A stretch of 64,000 nucleotides of DNA. It comes from Anaerostipes rhamnosivorans. Lineage in GTDB: Bacteria; Bacillota; Clostridia; Lachnospirales; Lachnospiraceae. Below, piece after piece: positions 1 to 9,863 of the stretch (positions within the stretch are counted from its first letter, which is position 1; every line of letters begins with the position of its first letter). The notes under the pieces were generated by a model. The model made no database searches. It was not told the origin of the DNA and saw nothing but the letters and a program-made list of their open reading frames with translations. The position numbers were made by a program, and so were the translations under genes. The DNA lies in assembly GCF_005280655.1 (NCBI RefSeq), contig NZ_CP040058.1, forward strand, positions 1,650,001 through 1,714,000, given 5' to 3'.

Positions 1-1
1 T

Positions 2-1372
2 AAAGTTGACAATGTGAAAGTTGGAGAGCGTATCAAGAAAGCACCTCTCCCGTTTACAACAAGTACCATGCAGCAGGATGCGTCCAGCAAGCTGAATTTT
101 CCTACAGCTAAGACCATGAGGATTGCCCAGCAGCTGTATGAGGGTGTGGACATCAAAGGGAAAGGCACTGTCGGACTGATCACCTACCTGCGTACAGACT
201 CCACAAGGATTTCTGAAGAAGCAGACAAAAATGCCAGAGAGTTCATTTCCGAAACCTACGGAAGTGATTTTGTGGGAAACGGACAAGTTGCGAAGAAAGA
301 CAACAAAAATGTGCAGGATGCCCATGAAGCCATCCGCCCTACTTACATCGAAAACACCCCGGCCAGCTTAAAAGAACAGCTTTCCAGAGACCAGTTCCGT
401 CTATACCAGCTGATCTGGAACCGGTTCATGGCCAGCCGAATGAGTGCAGCGAAGTATGAGACTACATCGGTAAAGATCGACGCCAACGGATACAGATTTA
501 ACGCTTCAGCATCAAAGATTGTTTTTGACGGATTTTTGACCGTTTATAACATTGACAATGAAAAATCAAAAGGAAATGTCATGCTGAAAAGCATTGATAC
601 TTCCACGGAGCTGAAATTAAAAGAGTTTGATCACAAACAGCATTTCACCCAGCCGCCGGCACACTATACAGAAGCTACACTGGTGCGTACGTTGGAGGAA
701 CAGGGAATCGGGCGTCCGAGTACCTATGCGCCGACCATATCTACCATCATCGCCAGAAGGTACGTGGTAAAAGAGAAAAAGAATCTCTATGTGACCGAGC
801 TGGGAGAAGCAGTCAACACCATGATGAAAAAGGCATTTCCGTCTATCGTGGATGTACATTTTACCGCAACAATGGAAGCGCTGCTGGATATGGTAGAGGA
901 AGGAAAAGTCCACTGGAAATCAGTAGTGGAAAACTTCTACCCTGATCTGAAGGAAGCGGTTGAGGCTGCGGAAAAAGAACTGGAACAGGTGACTATAGAA
1001 GATGAGGTGACGGATGTGCTGTGCGACCAGTGCGGAAGAAACATGGTCGTCAAGTACGGGCCGTACGGTAAATTTCTCGCCTGTCCGGGATTCCCGGACT
1101 GCAGGAATACAAAACCTCACTTTGAGAAGATCGGAGTTCCTTGTCCGCTGTGCGGAAAAGAAGTCGTCCTGAAGAAAACAAAGAAAGGCCGGAAGTACTA
1201 TGGCTGTGAAGACAATCCAGAATGCGAATTCATGTCATGGCAGAAACCTTCTACTGTCAAATGTGAACGCTGCGGCAAATACATGGTAGAGAAAGGTAAA
1301 AAACTGGTTTGTTCAGACGAACACTGCGGATATGTCTGTGATCTGCCGAAGGAGGAAGAAGTTACAGAATAA
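2..1372 (+). CDS. topA: DNA topoisomerase I, 3' part (partial at window edge)
   Basis: Type IA topoisomerase that relaxes negatively supercoiled DNA through a 5'-phosphotyrosine intermediate. The reading frame is open from the first bases of the window, so the N-terminal Toprim half lies upstream; the first in-frame ATG at 14 is internal. The active-site segment GLITYLRTDS, with the catalytic Tyr, is present. Three C-terminal four-cysteine zinc ribbons follow (CDQCG...CPGFPDC, CPLCG...CEDNPEC, CERCG...CSDEHC), as in clostridial TopA. The gene ends 12 bases before codY, the usual order in Firmicutes, so the two are probably cotranscribed. Identification is secure. Confidence 0.97.
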   Translation, partial: KVDNVKVGERIKKAPLPFTTSTMQQDASSKLNFPTAKTMRIAQQLYEGVDIKGKGTVGLITYLRTDSTRISEEADKNAREFISETYGSDFVGNGQVAKKDNKNVQDAHEAIRPTYIENTPASLKEQLSRDQFRLYQLIWNRFMASRMSAAKYETTSVKIDANGYRFNASASKIVFDGFLTVYNIDNEKSKGNVMLKSIDTSTELKLKEFDHKQHFTQPPAHYTEATLVRTLEEQGIGRPSTYAPTISTIIARRYVVKEKKNLYVTELGEAVNTMMKKAFPSIVDVHFTATMEALLDMVEEGKVHWKSVVENFYPDLKEAVEAAEKELEQVTIEDEVTDVLCDQCGRNMVVKYGPYGKFLACPGFPDCRNTKPHFEKIGVPCPLCGKEVVLKKTKKGRKYYGCEDNPECEFMSWQKPSTVKCERCGKYMVEKGKKLVCSDEHCGYVCDLPKEEEVTE

Positions 1373-1384
1373 TAAGGAGTAGCT

Positions 1385-2155
1385 ATGAGTGTACAATTAT
1401 TAGATAAAACCAGGAAGATCAATAAATTACTGCATAACAACAACTCGCAAAAAGTTGTATTTAATGACATCTGCCAGGTATTGATGGAAGTCATGGATTC
1501 TAATGTGATCGTTATCAGCAAAAAGGGTAAGATCCTAGGCATACAGAATTCAGACGAGATCGAGTCCATCCAGGAGATGATCAGCGGCAAGATCGGAGAT
1601 TACATTGACACAGATTTGAACGAGAGGCTTTTGACCATCTTATCCACCAAAGAAAATGTCAATCTTCAGACTCTTGGCTTTGAAAGTGACATTCACCACT
1701 ACTGCGGGATCATTTCCCCGATCGACATTGCGGGAGAGAGATTCGGCACTCTGTTTATGTACCGGGTGGAAGACGATTATACCATCGATGACATTATCCT
1801 TGCAGAATACGGAACCACAGTCGTGGGACTGGAAATGATGCGTTCCGTCAGTGAAGAAATGGAAAGTGAACGCAGAAAACGGAGCATCATTGAGTCCGCG
1901 TTCCGGACCCTCTCATTTACCGAGCTGGAAGCTGTCCATCATATCTTTGATGAACTGAGCGGAAGTGAGGGGATTCTGGTCGCCAGCAAGATTGCCGATC
2001 GGTTTGGGATCACCCGGTCTGTCATCGTCAATGCGCTGCGGAAACTGGAGAGCGCAGGGGTGATCGAATCCCGCTCTTCCGGTATGAAGGGAACATACAT
2101 CAAAGTGGTAAATGACCTGATTTTTGACGAATTAAACAGATCCGGGCGTATCTAA
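1385..2155 (+). CDS. codY: CodY, GTP/branched-chain amino acid-sensing global repressor
   Basis: Pleiotropic repressor that senses GTP and isoleucine/valine in Firmicutes and controls nutrient-limitation genes. At 256 aa it has the normal family length. The N-terminal two thirds is the GAF-like ligand domain. The C-terminal winged helix-turn-helix, about residues 200-245, contains the typical stretch ASKIADRFGITRSVIVNALR. An AAGGAG site stands just before the ATG at 1385. Position between topA and rpsB-tsf is the standard clostridial arrangement and supports orthology. Confidence 0.97.
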   Translation: MSVQLLDKTRKINKLLHNNNSQKVVFNDICQVLMEVMDSNVIVISKKGKILGIQNSDEIESIQEMISGKIGDYIDTDLNERLLTILSTKENVNLQTLGFESDIHHYCGIISPIDIAGERFGTLFMYRVEDDYTIDDIILAEYGTTVVGLEMMRSVSEEMESERRKRSIIESAFRTLSFTELEAVHHIFDELSGSEGILVASKIADRFGITRSVIVNALRKLESAGVIESRSSGMKGTYIKVVNDLIFDELNRSGRI

Positions 2156-2176
2156 GCTGAAATTGCGAAGTTTTTC

Positions 2177-2206
2177 TTGCAATCAATAAAACAGATGTGC
2201 TATACT
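2177..2206 (+). promoter_or_regulatory. Sigma-A-type promoter of rpsB-tsf
   Basis: A -35 TTGCAA at 2177-2182 and a -10 TATACT at 2201-2206 are separated by 18 bases. A TG at 2198-2199, one base before the -10, makes it an extended -10 promoter. It lies in the codY-rpsB gap and would give a 5' leader of about 95 nt. Confidence 0.75.
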
Positions 2207-2237
2207 GTCAAAGGTAAAAATAAACACGCCGTTGGAA

Positions 2238-2255
2238 TTCCGGTAGGTGCCGGAA
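2238..2255 (+). promoter_or_regulatory. Hairpin in the rpsB leader (candidate autoregulatory element)
   Basis: The predicted rpsB transcript leader contains a perfect 6-bp stem, TTCCGG (2238-2243) with CCGGAA (2250-2255), around a TAGGTG loop, followed by more GC-rich sequence up to the ribosome binding site. Ribosomal protein operons commonly have leaders bound by their own product. That S2 binds here is inference; only the hairpin and its location are seen. Confidence 0.4.
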
Positions 2256-2307
2256 GGTTTGCCGGGGTAATGACAATGGTGGAAGCATAACCAAAGGAGA
2301 TTTTTTT

Positions 2308-3036
2308 ATGAGCGTTATTTCAATGAAACAGTTATTAGAAGCAGGTGTTCATTTTGGACATCAGACCAGAAGATGGAATCCTAAAATGGCTCCGTATATC
2401 TACACAGAGCGTAACGGAATCCACATCATCGACCTTCAGAAATCCGTAGGAATGGTTGACGACGCATACAACGCAGTAAAAGAATGTGTTGCAGAAGGCG
2501 GAAAGATCTTATTCGTAGGAACAAAAAAACAGGCTCAGGATTCTATCCAGACGGAAGCAGACCGCTGCGGAATGTTCTATGTAAACCAGAGATGGTTAGG
2601 TGGAATGCTTACAAACTTCAAGACAATCAGAAGCCGCATCGATCGTTTAAAGAAGATCAAAAAGATGGAAGAAGACGGAACATTTGAAGTTCTTCCGAAG
2701 AAAGAAGTATTAGAATTAAGAAAAGAAATGGACAAATTACAGAAGAACTTAGGCGGAATCGAAGAAATGAACGACATTCCGGATATGATCTTCATTGTAG
2801 ATCCTAAAAAAGAGAATATCTGTGTTCAGGAAGCACATGCATTGGGAATTCCTCTGGTAGGTATTGCTGATACAAACAGTGACCCGGAAGATTTAGATTA
2901 TATCATTCCTGGAAACGATGATGCGATCCGTGCAGTGAAGTTGATCACATCCGCAATGGCTGATGCTGTTGTAGAAGCAAACCAGGGAATGGATGCTGCT
3001 GATGTGGAAGCAGAAGAGGAAGCTGCAGAAGAATAA
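2308..3036 (+). CDS. rpsB: 30S ribosomal protein S2
   Basis: Small-subunit protein S2, 242 aa, with the hallmark opening [20 protein letters not shown] and the segments [12 protein letters not shown] and [16 protein letters not shown]. The C-terminus is an acidic, alanine-rich tail, as in other Firmicutes. The start has an AAGGAG site seven bases upstream. It is followed by tsf with a 41-base gap, forming the usual two-gene operon. Confidence 0.98.
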   Translation: MSVISMKQLLEAGVHFGHQTRRWNPKMAPYIYTERNGIHIIDLQKSVGMVDDAYNAVKECVAEGGKILFVGTKKQAQDSIQTEADRCGMFYVNQRWLGGMLTNFKTIRSRIDRLKKIKKMEEDGTFEVLPKKEVLELRKEMDKLQKNLGGIEEMNDIPDMIFIVDPKKENICVQEAHALGIPLVGIADTNSDPEDLDYIIPGNDDAIRAVKLITSAMADAVVEANQGMDAADVEAEEEAAEE

Positions 3037-3077
3037 GATTTAGATCTCAGTGATAATTTTTATTTGGAGGAGAAATC

Positions 3078-4010
3078 ATGGCTATTACAGCAGGAATGGT
3101 AAAAGAATTAAGAGAAATGACCGGAGCGGGAATGATGGACTGTAAAAAGGCATTAAACGCTACCGACGGAAATATGGAAGCAGCTGTTGAGCACTTAAGA
3201 GAACAGGGACTTGCAAAGGCTGAAAAGAAAGCAGGACGTGTTGCGGCTGAGGGATTGGTTGCCACAAAACTTTCCGATGACGGAAAGAAAGCTGCCATCG
3301 TGGAAGTAAACTCTGAGACAGACTTCGTAGCTAAGAACGAGCAGTTCCAGGCTTATGTTGCAGAAGTGGCAGAGCAGGCACTCACAACAGATGCAGCAGA
3401 TATCGACGCTTTTCTTGCAGAGGAATCCAAAGCAGAAGCAGGAAAAACTGTGAAAGAAGTATTAGACGGCAAGATCGCCATCATCGGTGAGAACTTAAAC
3501 ATCCGTAGATTTGCACAGATGGACGCAGCAGAAGGTTTTGTTGCCTCTTACATCCATGCAGGCGGAAAGATCGGTGTATTGGTTGAAGTTGAGACAGATG
3601 TTATCAACGACGAGATCAAAGAAATGGGTAAAAATGTAGCTATGCAGGTAGCTGCTATCATGCCGAAATATACAAGCAGAGATGAAGTTTCTAAAGATTA
3701 TATCGATCATGAGACTGAAATCTTAAAAGCTCAGGCAAAGAATGAAAATCCGGACAAGCCGGACAACATCATCGAAAAGATGATCATCGGTCGTCTGAAC
3801 AAAGAATTAAAAGAAGTTTGTCTGTTAGACCAGGCTTATGTAAAAGCTGAAGACGGAAAACAGTCCGTAGGCAAATATGTAGAAGAAGTAGCAAAAGCGA
3901 ATTCTGCAAAGATTACGGTCAAAGGATTCATCCGTTTCGAAACAGGCGAAGGAATCGAAAAGAAAGAAGAAAACTTTGCTGAAGAAGTGGCAAAGCAGAT
4001 GGGAAACTAA
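3078..4010 (+). CDS. tsf: Elongation factor Ts
   Basis: Guanine nucleotide exchange factor for EF-Tu, 310 aa. The N-terminal UBA-like region carries VKELREMTGAGMMDCKKAL, and the core contains the typical VEVNSETDFVAKNEQF and IGVLVEVETD stretches. A GGAGGAG site precedes the ATG. Last gene of the rpsB-tsf operon, closed by the terminator at 4041. Confidence 0.98.
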   Translation: MAITAGMVKELREMTGAGMMDCKKALNATDGNMEAAVEHLREQGLAKAEKKAGRVAAEGLVATKLSDDGKKAAIVEVNSETDFVAKNEQFQAYVAEVAEQALTTDAADIDAFLAEESKAEAGKTVKEVLDGKIAIIGENLNIRRFAQMDAAEGFVASYIHAGGKIGVLVEVETDVINDEIKEMGKNVAMQVAAIMPKYTSRDEVSKDYIDHETEILKAQAKNENPDKPDNIIEKMIIGRLNKELKEVCLLDQAYVKAEDGKQSVGKYVEEVAKANSAKITVKGFIRFETGEGIEKKEENFAEEVAKQMGN

Positions 4011-4040
4011 TCCGTTATTGATTGGATTACCATTGTAGAT

Positions 4041-4074
4041 AAAGGGTCGTTGTGAAAACAACGATCCTTTTATA
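4041..4074 (+). terminator. Rho-independent terminator of rpsB-tsf
   Basis: The stem AAAGGGTCGTTGT pairs with ACAACGATCCTTT around a GAAA loop and runs into a T-rich stretch, 30 bases after the tsf stop. Confidence 0.85.
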
Positions 4075-4172
4075 TTACCTATTGTAAACAGAATGTCTTG
4101 ACAGCATCAATCCTTTTAAGTTAGAGTTTATTTGAAACAAGGATTTTTTAGTAGTGCAGGGAGGATTATAAT

Positions 4173-4631
4173 ATGCAAAATTTCTTTGAGTCATTGATAT
4201 GTGAAGGTAAAAGTACGACACTGCCTGAAGAATTTAATTATTTTGAAAAGCTTATCGGCAGTTGGAACATAGATTATGTTGACAGTAACAATGCTAGTGT
4301 GATAAAAGGCGAATGGCATTTTTCATGGGTTCTTGAGGGAATGGCAATACAGGATGTTATTATTCTGCCAGATTATGAATACGGAACATCTCTTCGCATC
4401 TATAATCCTGATACACATGCATGGGATGTCGCTTATGGGTACACGGGAAATATAATTCGGCTCGAAGCAAGAAAACAAGATGATATGATCGTTCTTACCT
4501 ACATTAATGATGAAAGAAGAAAGTGGGTTTTTACCAAGATTGAGGATCAACACTTCTCTTGGAAGAATGTCACTGTAAAAGATGATGGTAAATGGCACAT
4601 AAATGCCGAGATATATGCAGAGCGCATTTGA
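4173..4631 (+). CDS. Hypothetical protein, possible DUF1579/lipocalin-like beta-barrel
   Basis: Protein of 152 aa with no signal peptide or membrane segment. The stretch from about residue 24 (YFEKLIGSWNIDYVD) alternates Trp/Tyr-rich strands (GEWHFSWVLEGMAIQDV, LRIYNPDTHAWDVAY), which resembles small beta-barrel families such as DUF1579. The function is not recognised. A GGGAGG ribosome site precedes the ATG. It stands alone between two terminators, is AT-rich compared with rpsB-tsf, and converges on the GntR gene. The fold guess is inference. Confidence 0.75.
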   Translation: MQNFFESLICEGKSTTLPEEFNYFEKLIGSWNIDYVDSNNASVIKGEWHFSWVLEGMAIQDVIILPDYEYGTSLRIYNPDTHAWDVAYGYTGNIIRLEARKQDDMIVLTYINDERRKWVFTKIEDQHFSWKNVTVKDDGKWHINAEIYAERI

Positions 4632-4672
4632 GCACTGCAGAAAATGTGAAAAACTCCCTTGCGATAAATTTG

Positions 4673-4728
4673 AACTGACCCCCAATAGTTAGACCTAAAA
4701 ATCTAACGGTTGGAGGTCAGTTTTTTGT
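4673..4728 (+). terminator. Terminator after the 4173 gene, large imperfect stem
   Basis: AACTGACC plus following bases (4673-4693) pair with TCTAAC...GGTCAGTT (4702-4722), followed by six T. The arm resembles terminal repeats of IS3-type elements, but no transposase is nearby, so it is read here as a terminator. Confidence 0.7.
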
Positions 4729-4731
4729 TCT

Positions 4732-4894
4732 GCTATAGGAAATTCCTCCGGAATCCCCTATAGCATAAAACGCTCCGCGAGGATGCACACGATGTGCCAA
4801 GGAAGGCTGCTTTGCAGCCGCACATTGGCGCGCAAAGCGGAGCAAGTCCCTCATGATTGAGGGATACAGGGAGTTGAAGCGGACTTGTCCGCTT
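4732..4894. repeat. Array of four hairpins between convergent genes
   Basis: Four successive perfect or near-perfect inverted repeats fill the gap. GCTATAGG (4732-4739) pairs with CCTATAGC (4757-4764). A nested element pairs GCTCCGC (4772-4778) with GCGGAGC (4837-4843), ATGTGC (4792-4797) with GCACAT (4820-4825), and GGCTGC (4805-4810) with GCAGCC (4814-4819). CCCTCA (4848-4853) pairs with TGAGGG (4858-4863). AAGCGGAC (4877-4884) pairs with GTCCGCTT (4887-4894). GC content is higher than in the flanks. It could be a dispersed palindromic repeat family; the window holds only one copy. Confidence 0.65.
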
Positions 4895-4908
4895 TGTTCT
4901 TAAAAAAG

Positions 4909-6351
4909 TCAAAAGCCTGTGATTTCTTCGACCCCATCAACGCCGATTTCCAAAAGGGTCTGTTTTGCCGAAGCAAAATTATTCTGAAACAGAGTCTGGA
5001 ACGTTTCGGAAAGCTTTTCGTAGTCTGCACAGGCACAGCTTTTTTTGATTGATGCGGAAATCTCTGGCCACCCGGCAACGGACTCCGCACCGGTTTCTTC
5101 CAATCGCAGGATACTACCTTTTAATAACAGGAGTGTAAGTTTGCTGTAAATCTCCCGTATAGCAGCCAAAGGACTGTATCTGATTACAGCCTGCAGTCCG
5201 ACACTGACCGTTTGTACCAGAGACTTCTTTTCTTGGGTTATGGACGCGGCTTTGGAAAGTTCCTGTAATGTTTGATGCGGGATATGTGGGAGTGCTGAAA
5301 GCATAACCGGTCTGCTGATGATCGCCAGAATCTGCAGGGCTTCTAAAAAATCTCTCATATTATCATCCAGAGTCAGGTCCTTTAGTTTGTATGGGATCTC
5401 AGGACCGCCCCGGGAAACAACAAAAGTTCCGACGCCGTTGACGGTTTCTGTGACACCTAATTTATTCAGAAGAGCGATGGTGCGCCGGACAGTTATCGCA
5501 GAAATATGATAAATCTCTGCTAAAATATGCCCGTTTGGAAGGCGAGAACCAACAGGATAGACCCCTTGGTTGATTTTACAGAGTATTTCGATCGCAACCA
5601 CATCACAGTAGCGGGTACGTCCTTTACGGGGTTCCCAGCTGAAGGGTTCCTGTTCTATAGAAGATGTATCGCATTCTATAAGATAATCTTTTATGGCATC
5701 AAAAAATGTGCTGCTTAATCCCTCAAGCTTTTCTTGAAGAGCAGAGACGGAGTCCGGGTGTTGATCCTGGATACAGTGTGCATATTCTGAAGCGATATGC
5801 TGTAAAAAGGAATCACCTTTTTCTTTTCCATATTTCAAAGATAAAATATCCAGGAATGCACTCTCAGAAAACGAACTGATATCATAATAGAGACTGAGTA
5901 CGGTCTTGTTGCCAAACAGGTGCAAGGAACGGTCAAACTGCTGATAGAGACTGAGACCCGCATGCTGTCCCTGGGCAATTTTTCTTAACCAGAGGGAAGG
6001 AAGCGTTTTTTTAAAATGCTGAAGGTTGTAAGTACAGAGTGCAGGAGAGATCAGCTCTAAACTCTGGCATAAATCCAATAGTGATTTTATGTGCCGTTTA
6101 AATACGTCGCTTTCTAGATAATTTTCATAGGGTTTCTTTAGGACTGCTGTGGCACTTCCGCGGTGAAGTTTTATCTGTCCATTCTGTTCAAGCATTTTGA
6201 GCGCTCTCTGGGCAGGACAGTAAGAGACATGGAACCGGTCAGCAATCTCCTTTGCGGAGGGGAAGCGTTCCCCGTTATCGTAAAAACCCATCTGTATCTT
6301 ACCCGAGAGATTACGGTAAATGATCTGTTCCTGACTGTGGTAATTAGACAT
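4909..6351 (-). CDS. Tandem GntR-type transcriptional regulator (paralogue 1 of 3)
   Basis: Regulator of 480 aa with two GntR-type winged helices. The first is at the N-terminus (FPSAKEIADRFHVSYCPAQRALKMLEQNGQI), the second about mid-protein (LPNGHILAEIYHISAITVRR, ending in NGVGTFVV). Alpha-helical regions follow each; no known effector domain (UTRA, FCD, aminotransferase) is recognisable. The ATG at 6351 is preferred over the one at 6387 because AAAGGAATCAGGAT stands just upstream of it. It is divergent from a GGDEF/EAL protein and a hybrid kinase. Two paralogues of the same build lie at 27693 and 61983. Target and ligand are unknown. Confidence 0.85.
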   Translation of the reverse strand: MSNYHSQEQIIYRNLSGKIQMGFYDNGERFPSAKEIADRFHVSYCPAQRALKMLEQNGQIKLHRGSATAVLKKPYENYLESDVFKRHIKSLLDLCQSLELISPALCTYNLQHFKKTLPSLWLRKIAQGQHAGLSLYQQFDRSLHLFGNKTVLSLYYDISSFSESAFLDILSLKYGKEKGDSFLQHIASEYAHCIQDQHPDSVSALQEKLEGLSSTFFDAIKDYLIECDTSSIEQEPFSWEPRKGRTRYCDVVAIEILCKINQGVYPVGSRLPNGHILAEIYHISAITVRRTIALLNKLGVTETVNGVGTFVVSRGGPEIPYKLKDLTLDDNMRDFLEALQILAIISRPVMLSALPHIPHQTLQELSKAASITQEKKSLVQTVSVGLQAVIRYSPLAAIREIYSKLTLLLLKGSILRLEETGAESVAGWPEISASIKKSCACADYEKLSETFQTLFQNNFASAKQTLLEIGVDGVEEITGF

Positions 6352-6517
6352 ATCCTGATTCCTTTCTCGCTGATCCGATTCGTACATAATTATGCTGTTA
6401 TTATCATATCACAGATTATTTTGTACAGGATGATATTTTACCTGAACAAAGCAATATATGATATAATATGAACAAGGTCGGTGCATTCGTATTATTTGAT
6501 GTAAGGGGGAAACGAAA

Positions 6518-9500
6518 ATGACAAACAAAGAAAAGTTCGGTTGTCTTACAACTGGTGGGGCCCCTATGGATTCGTCAGAAGTAATGATTTTTGAATGGGA
6601 TATAGAACAAGATAGGATTACGTGTTCACAGAGTGATGGAGTGCAGGTCCATTCCATGGACGTACATTTTGACGTGGACAGGACGTTCGATACATCTATC
6701 CGCATTCATCCGGATGATATTCCGGTTCTGGCTGAATTCAGGGAACGGGTAAGGCAGGGAGATCTTTATTCTGTGTCGGAATTCCGTTGCAAAAATTCTG
6801 AGGAAAACTATACATGGTGCAGGATATATGCTATTACCCAGTATGACAGTCATAAAAAACCAGTAAAGGCAGTCGGAACATTCTGGAATATTCAGGAAGA
6901 AAAGCTTAGGATCCAGAAATTACGGCACAGGGCTGAAAAAGATGCCTTGACAGGAGTTTATAACCGGAAGGAGACAGAAGAGCGGGTAAAAAAGTATCTT
7001 GAGGAATACCCGGAAGAGCAGTGTGCCCTGTTTATGATCGACACGGATAACTTTAAACAGATCAACGACACAAAGGGACATATGCTGGGAGATGTGGTCC
7101 TCATGGAAATGGCTTCCGGTATGAAAAAGCTGATGCGAAAAAGTGATATTGTAGGACGGATCGGAGGAGATGAATTTACGGTCTTCATGAAGAATATCCC
7201 TTCACCGCACACCGCTGAAAATAAGGCGGGAGAGCTGTCAAAAATGTTTGCGCATCTATTTGCGCATGAAAAACAGGCAGTTCAGGTGACCTGCAGCATC
7301 GGGGTAGCTCTTTACCCAAGGGATGGTAAGGATTTTAATTCCTTATACCAATGTGCCGATCGTGCACTTTATCAGGCGAAGAAGCAGGGGAAGAACAGGT
7401 ACGTGCTGTATAACAGCGCTGAATCTCTTTACGTGGAAAAGACAGGATATTCTTCCTTGGGGACAGCGATCGATTCGGAGAAGCAGTTTTCCGACGGGCC
7501 GGACAATCTGGCCCGTTATGTGTTCCGGATTTTATATGATATGGAGGACTTTGACCAGGCTGTCCAGATGATTCTTGAAATTGTAGGAAAACAGTTTGAT
7601 GTGAGCCGCGCTTATATTTTTGAAAGCAGTGAGGATGGAGAGTACTGTTCCAATACATATGAATGGTGTAATAAAGGGATAACCTCGGAAAAAGAGAAAT
7701 TGCAGAATGTCTCATACAGCCAATTTGGAGATTATAAAAAACTGTTTGCGGATCATTCTGTTTTTTACTGCCGGGATACTCATACATTACAGCAGGAACA
7801 GAAGGAAATATTTGAGGAACAGGGGATTTACTCTACGCTTCAGTGTGGCTTTTGGAGTGGAAATATATTCAGCGGATTTGTGGGGTTCGATGAGTGCACA
7901 GGTGTCCGTCTGTGGACGAAAGATGAGGTCAATGCCCTGTCACTCATCTCGCAGATACTGACTACCTTTCTGCAAAGGAAAAAAATCTTGGAGCGGAACA
8001 AAAGAATAGAACAGGAACTGATATTTGTAAGAGAAGCAGGATTTCCTGTAAACTGTGATGACGAGGATTACCATGTTGTAGCAGAGAAGAGTATTGTAAA
8101 CTGTATCCATTGTCTTACTTCTTCAGAATATCTGGAAGATTCTATTGAGTATGTACTGGAGATCGTCAGGGATTATTACCAGTCAGACCGTGTCTACATT
8201 ATTGAGACAGAAGAGGAACGGGGTGTTGCCAGTAACACATATGAGATCTGCGGCAGAGGAGTAGAACCCCAGATGGCATTTCTACAGGATATTCCCATTG
8301 AAACGATTGCTTTCTGGCTGGAAGGATTTGAGACAAGGGATTATATCAAGGTAGATAATGTTGAGACACTGAGGGAAGACCGGAGACTGGAGTATGAGAT
8401 ATTAAAAGAACAGGGGATTCAGAGTCTGCTTGCCATTCCTTTGTATGTCCAAGGGACGATAAAAGGTTTTCTTGGGATCGATGATCCCAAAAGATATAAA
8501 GGGAACATCCGTTATCTGAAAGAGCTATCTTATTTTTTGGAAAATGAAATATCCAAAAACGCCTTGAATCGAAAGCTGGAACAGATGAGCTACCAGGATT
8601 CTATGACCGGGTTGGAAAACCGGAACAGCTATACACAATACTGCGAGGACTTTGCGGAAAAAAGACCGGTCCCTGTAGGGGTCATCTTTATGGACATCAA
8701 TGGGCTGAAGATCATGAATGATGATAAAGGCCATGTCTATGGGGATTTGCTGATCACGTATATTGCAGATAAAATGAAACAGTTCTTTCCAGAGAGCCGG
8801 AAATTCCGTTTCAGTGGAGATGAGTTTTTGATCGTAACAGAAATGATAGAATACGATAAATTCACAGCAAAACTCAGTGCCATGGAAAAAAGCCTGTCTG
8901 AGGATGACCGGTGCATTGTATCGGTCGGAACATCCTGGAGCGATGTACAGGCGGATCTGCCAGTGCTGGTCAATAAAGCGGACCGGCTCATGGCGATTAA
9001 TAAGCAAGATTATTATAGGAGAAATAAGAATATTGCCGCAGAGAAAGTACCGCTGTTAAAGGAATTGATGGAATCTATTGTCAATAAGGAGTTTGTGATA
9101 TATCTGCAGCCCAAGTATCATGTGAAAACAGGCGAGATAAACAGTGCTGAAGTGCTGATCCGCTACAAGGAAAAAGACGGCTGTATCGTATCGCCGTTTA
9201 AATTTGTTCCTCTGTTGGAAAGTGAAGGGCTGATCTCCCATATTGATTTCTTTGTCATGGAAGAAGCGTGCAGACTGCTTACCAAGTGGAAAGATACCAG
9301 TCTGTCTGATATGAAACTTGCATTAAATTTTTCTAGAATTACCTTATTTGAGGATCACTTTTTCGATAAGTTTTGTGAGATTTTCCACAAATATAATCTC
9401 AGACCGGCCCAGCTTGAGCTGGAGATTACAGAGACCCAGGAGACCTTGAACAAAAAGCAGATGGCCCGTCTTCTTGAGCAGCTCAAACAATATGGGTTTT

Positions 9501-9805
9501 GCGTTGTTTTAGACGACTTTGGAGTAGAATACTCTTCCTATGAGTTTTTGATGATGGCTACTTTTGATGTTCTGAAGATCGACAAAGGAATTGTACAAAA
9601 ATATCAAAAATCGGATAAGGGAGATATTTTAATAAAACATATCATCGAAATGAGTCATGCCATTGGAATCCAGTGCTGTGCAGAAGGAGTGGAGACAGAC
9701 GAACAATTTGAGTTTATGAAACAGGCCGGCTGTGATTATATCCAGGGATATCTGATCGACAAACCCGCCGCGGCAGAACAGTTTGAGGCAAAATACATGA
9801 AATAG
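6518..9805 (+). CDS. Cyclic-di-GMP signalling protein: PAS-GGDEF-GAF-GAF-GGDEF-EAL
   Basis: Large cytoplasmic protein (1095 aa) for synthesis and/or breakdown of c-di-GMP. Domains in order: PAS-like sensor (about 15-130), GGDEF with intact GGDEF at residue 216, two GAF domains (about 330-490 and 520-685, sharing the SNTYE pattern), a second GGDEF with SGDEF at 766, and EAL from about 850. The EAL motif reads EVL near 878, but the acidic and Lys positions (ELEIT, LDDFG, LKID, AEGVET, QGY) are retained, so phosphodiesterase activity is plausible. No membrane segment is seen. AAGGGGG stands before the ATG. It is divergent from a tandem-GntR gene and followed by a hybrid kinase with its own promoter. 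Confidence 0.92.
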   Translation: MTNKEKFGCLTTGGAPMDSSEVMIFEWDIEQDRITCSQSDGVQVHSMDVHFDVDRTFDTSIRIHPDDIPVLAEFRERVRQGDLYSVSEFRCKNSEENYTWCRIYAITQYDSHKKPVKAVGTFWNIQEEKLRIQKLRHRAEKDALTGVYNRKETEERVKKYLEEYPEEQCALFMIDTDNFKQINDTKGHMLGDVVLMEMASGMKKLMRKSDIVGRIGGDEFTVFMKNIPSPHTAENKAGELSKMFAHLFAHEKQAVQVTCSIGVALYPRDGKDFNSLYQCADRALYQAKKQGKNRYVLYNSAESLYVEKTGYSSLGTAIDSEKQFSDGPDNLARYVFRILYDMEDFDQAVQMILEIVGKQFDVSRAYIFESSEDGEYCSNTYEWCNKGITSEKEKLQNVSYSQFGDYKKLFADHSVFYCRDTHTLQQEQKEIFEEQGIYSTLQCGFWSGNIFSGFVGFDECTGVRLWTKDEVNALSLISQILTTFLQRKKILERNKRIEQELIFVREAGFPVNCDDEDYHVVAEKSIVNCIHCLTSSEYLEDSIEYVLEIVRDYYQSDRVYIIETEEERGVASNTYEICGRGVEPQMAFLQDIPIETIAFWLEGFETRDYIKVDNVETLREDRRLEYEILKEQGIQSLLAIPLYVQGTIKGFLGIDDPKRYKGNIRYLKELSYFLENEISKNALNRKLEQMSYQDSMTGLENRNSYTQYCEDFAEKRPVPVGVIFMDINGLKIMNDDKGHVYGDLLITYIADKMKQFFPESRKFRFSGDEFLIVTEMIEYDKFTAKLSAMEKSLSEDDRCIVSVGTSWSDVQADLPVLVNKADRLMAINKQDYYRRNKNIAAEKVPLLKELMESIVNKEFVIYLQPKYHVKTGEINSAEVLIRYKEKDGCIVSPFKFVPLLESEGLISHIDFFVMEEACRLLTKWKDTSLSDMKLALNFSRITLFEDHFFDKFCEIFHKYNLRPAQLELEITETQETLNKKQMARLLEQLKQYGFCVVLDDFGVEYSSYEFLMMATFDVLKIDKGIVQKYQKSDKGDILIKHIIEMSHAIGIQCCAEGVETDEQFEFMKQAGCDYIQGYLIDKPAAAEQFEAKYMK

Positions 9806-9863
9806 CAGGCAGAAAGCCGTAGAACAAGTGTAATTTCTGATGTCATCAGATTATGTAAATCTG

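Noticed and set aside
4673..4722. Insertion sequence end (IS3-like terminal repeat)
   Set aside because: The arm resembles such ends, but there is no transposase, no second end at a distance and no target duplication; a terminator explains it.
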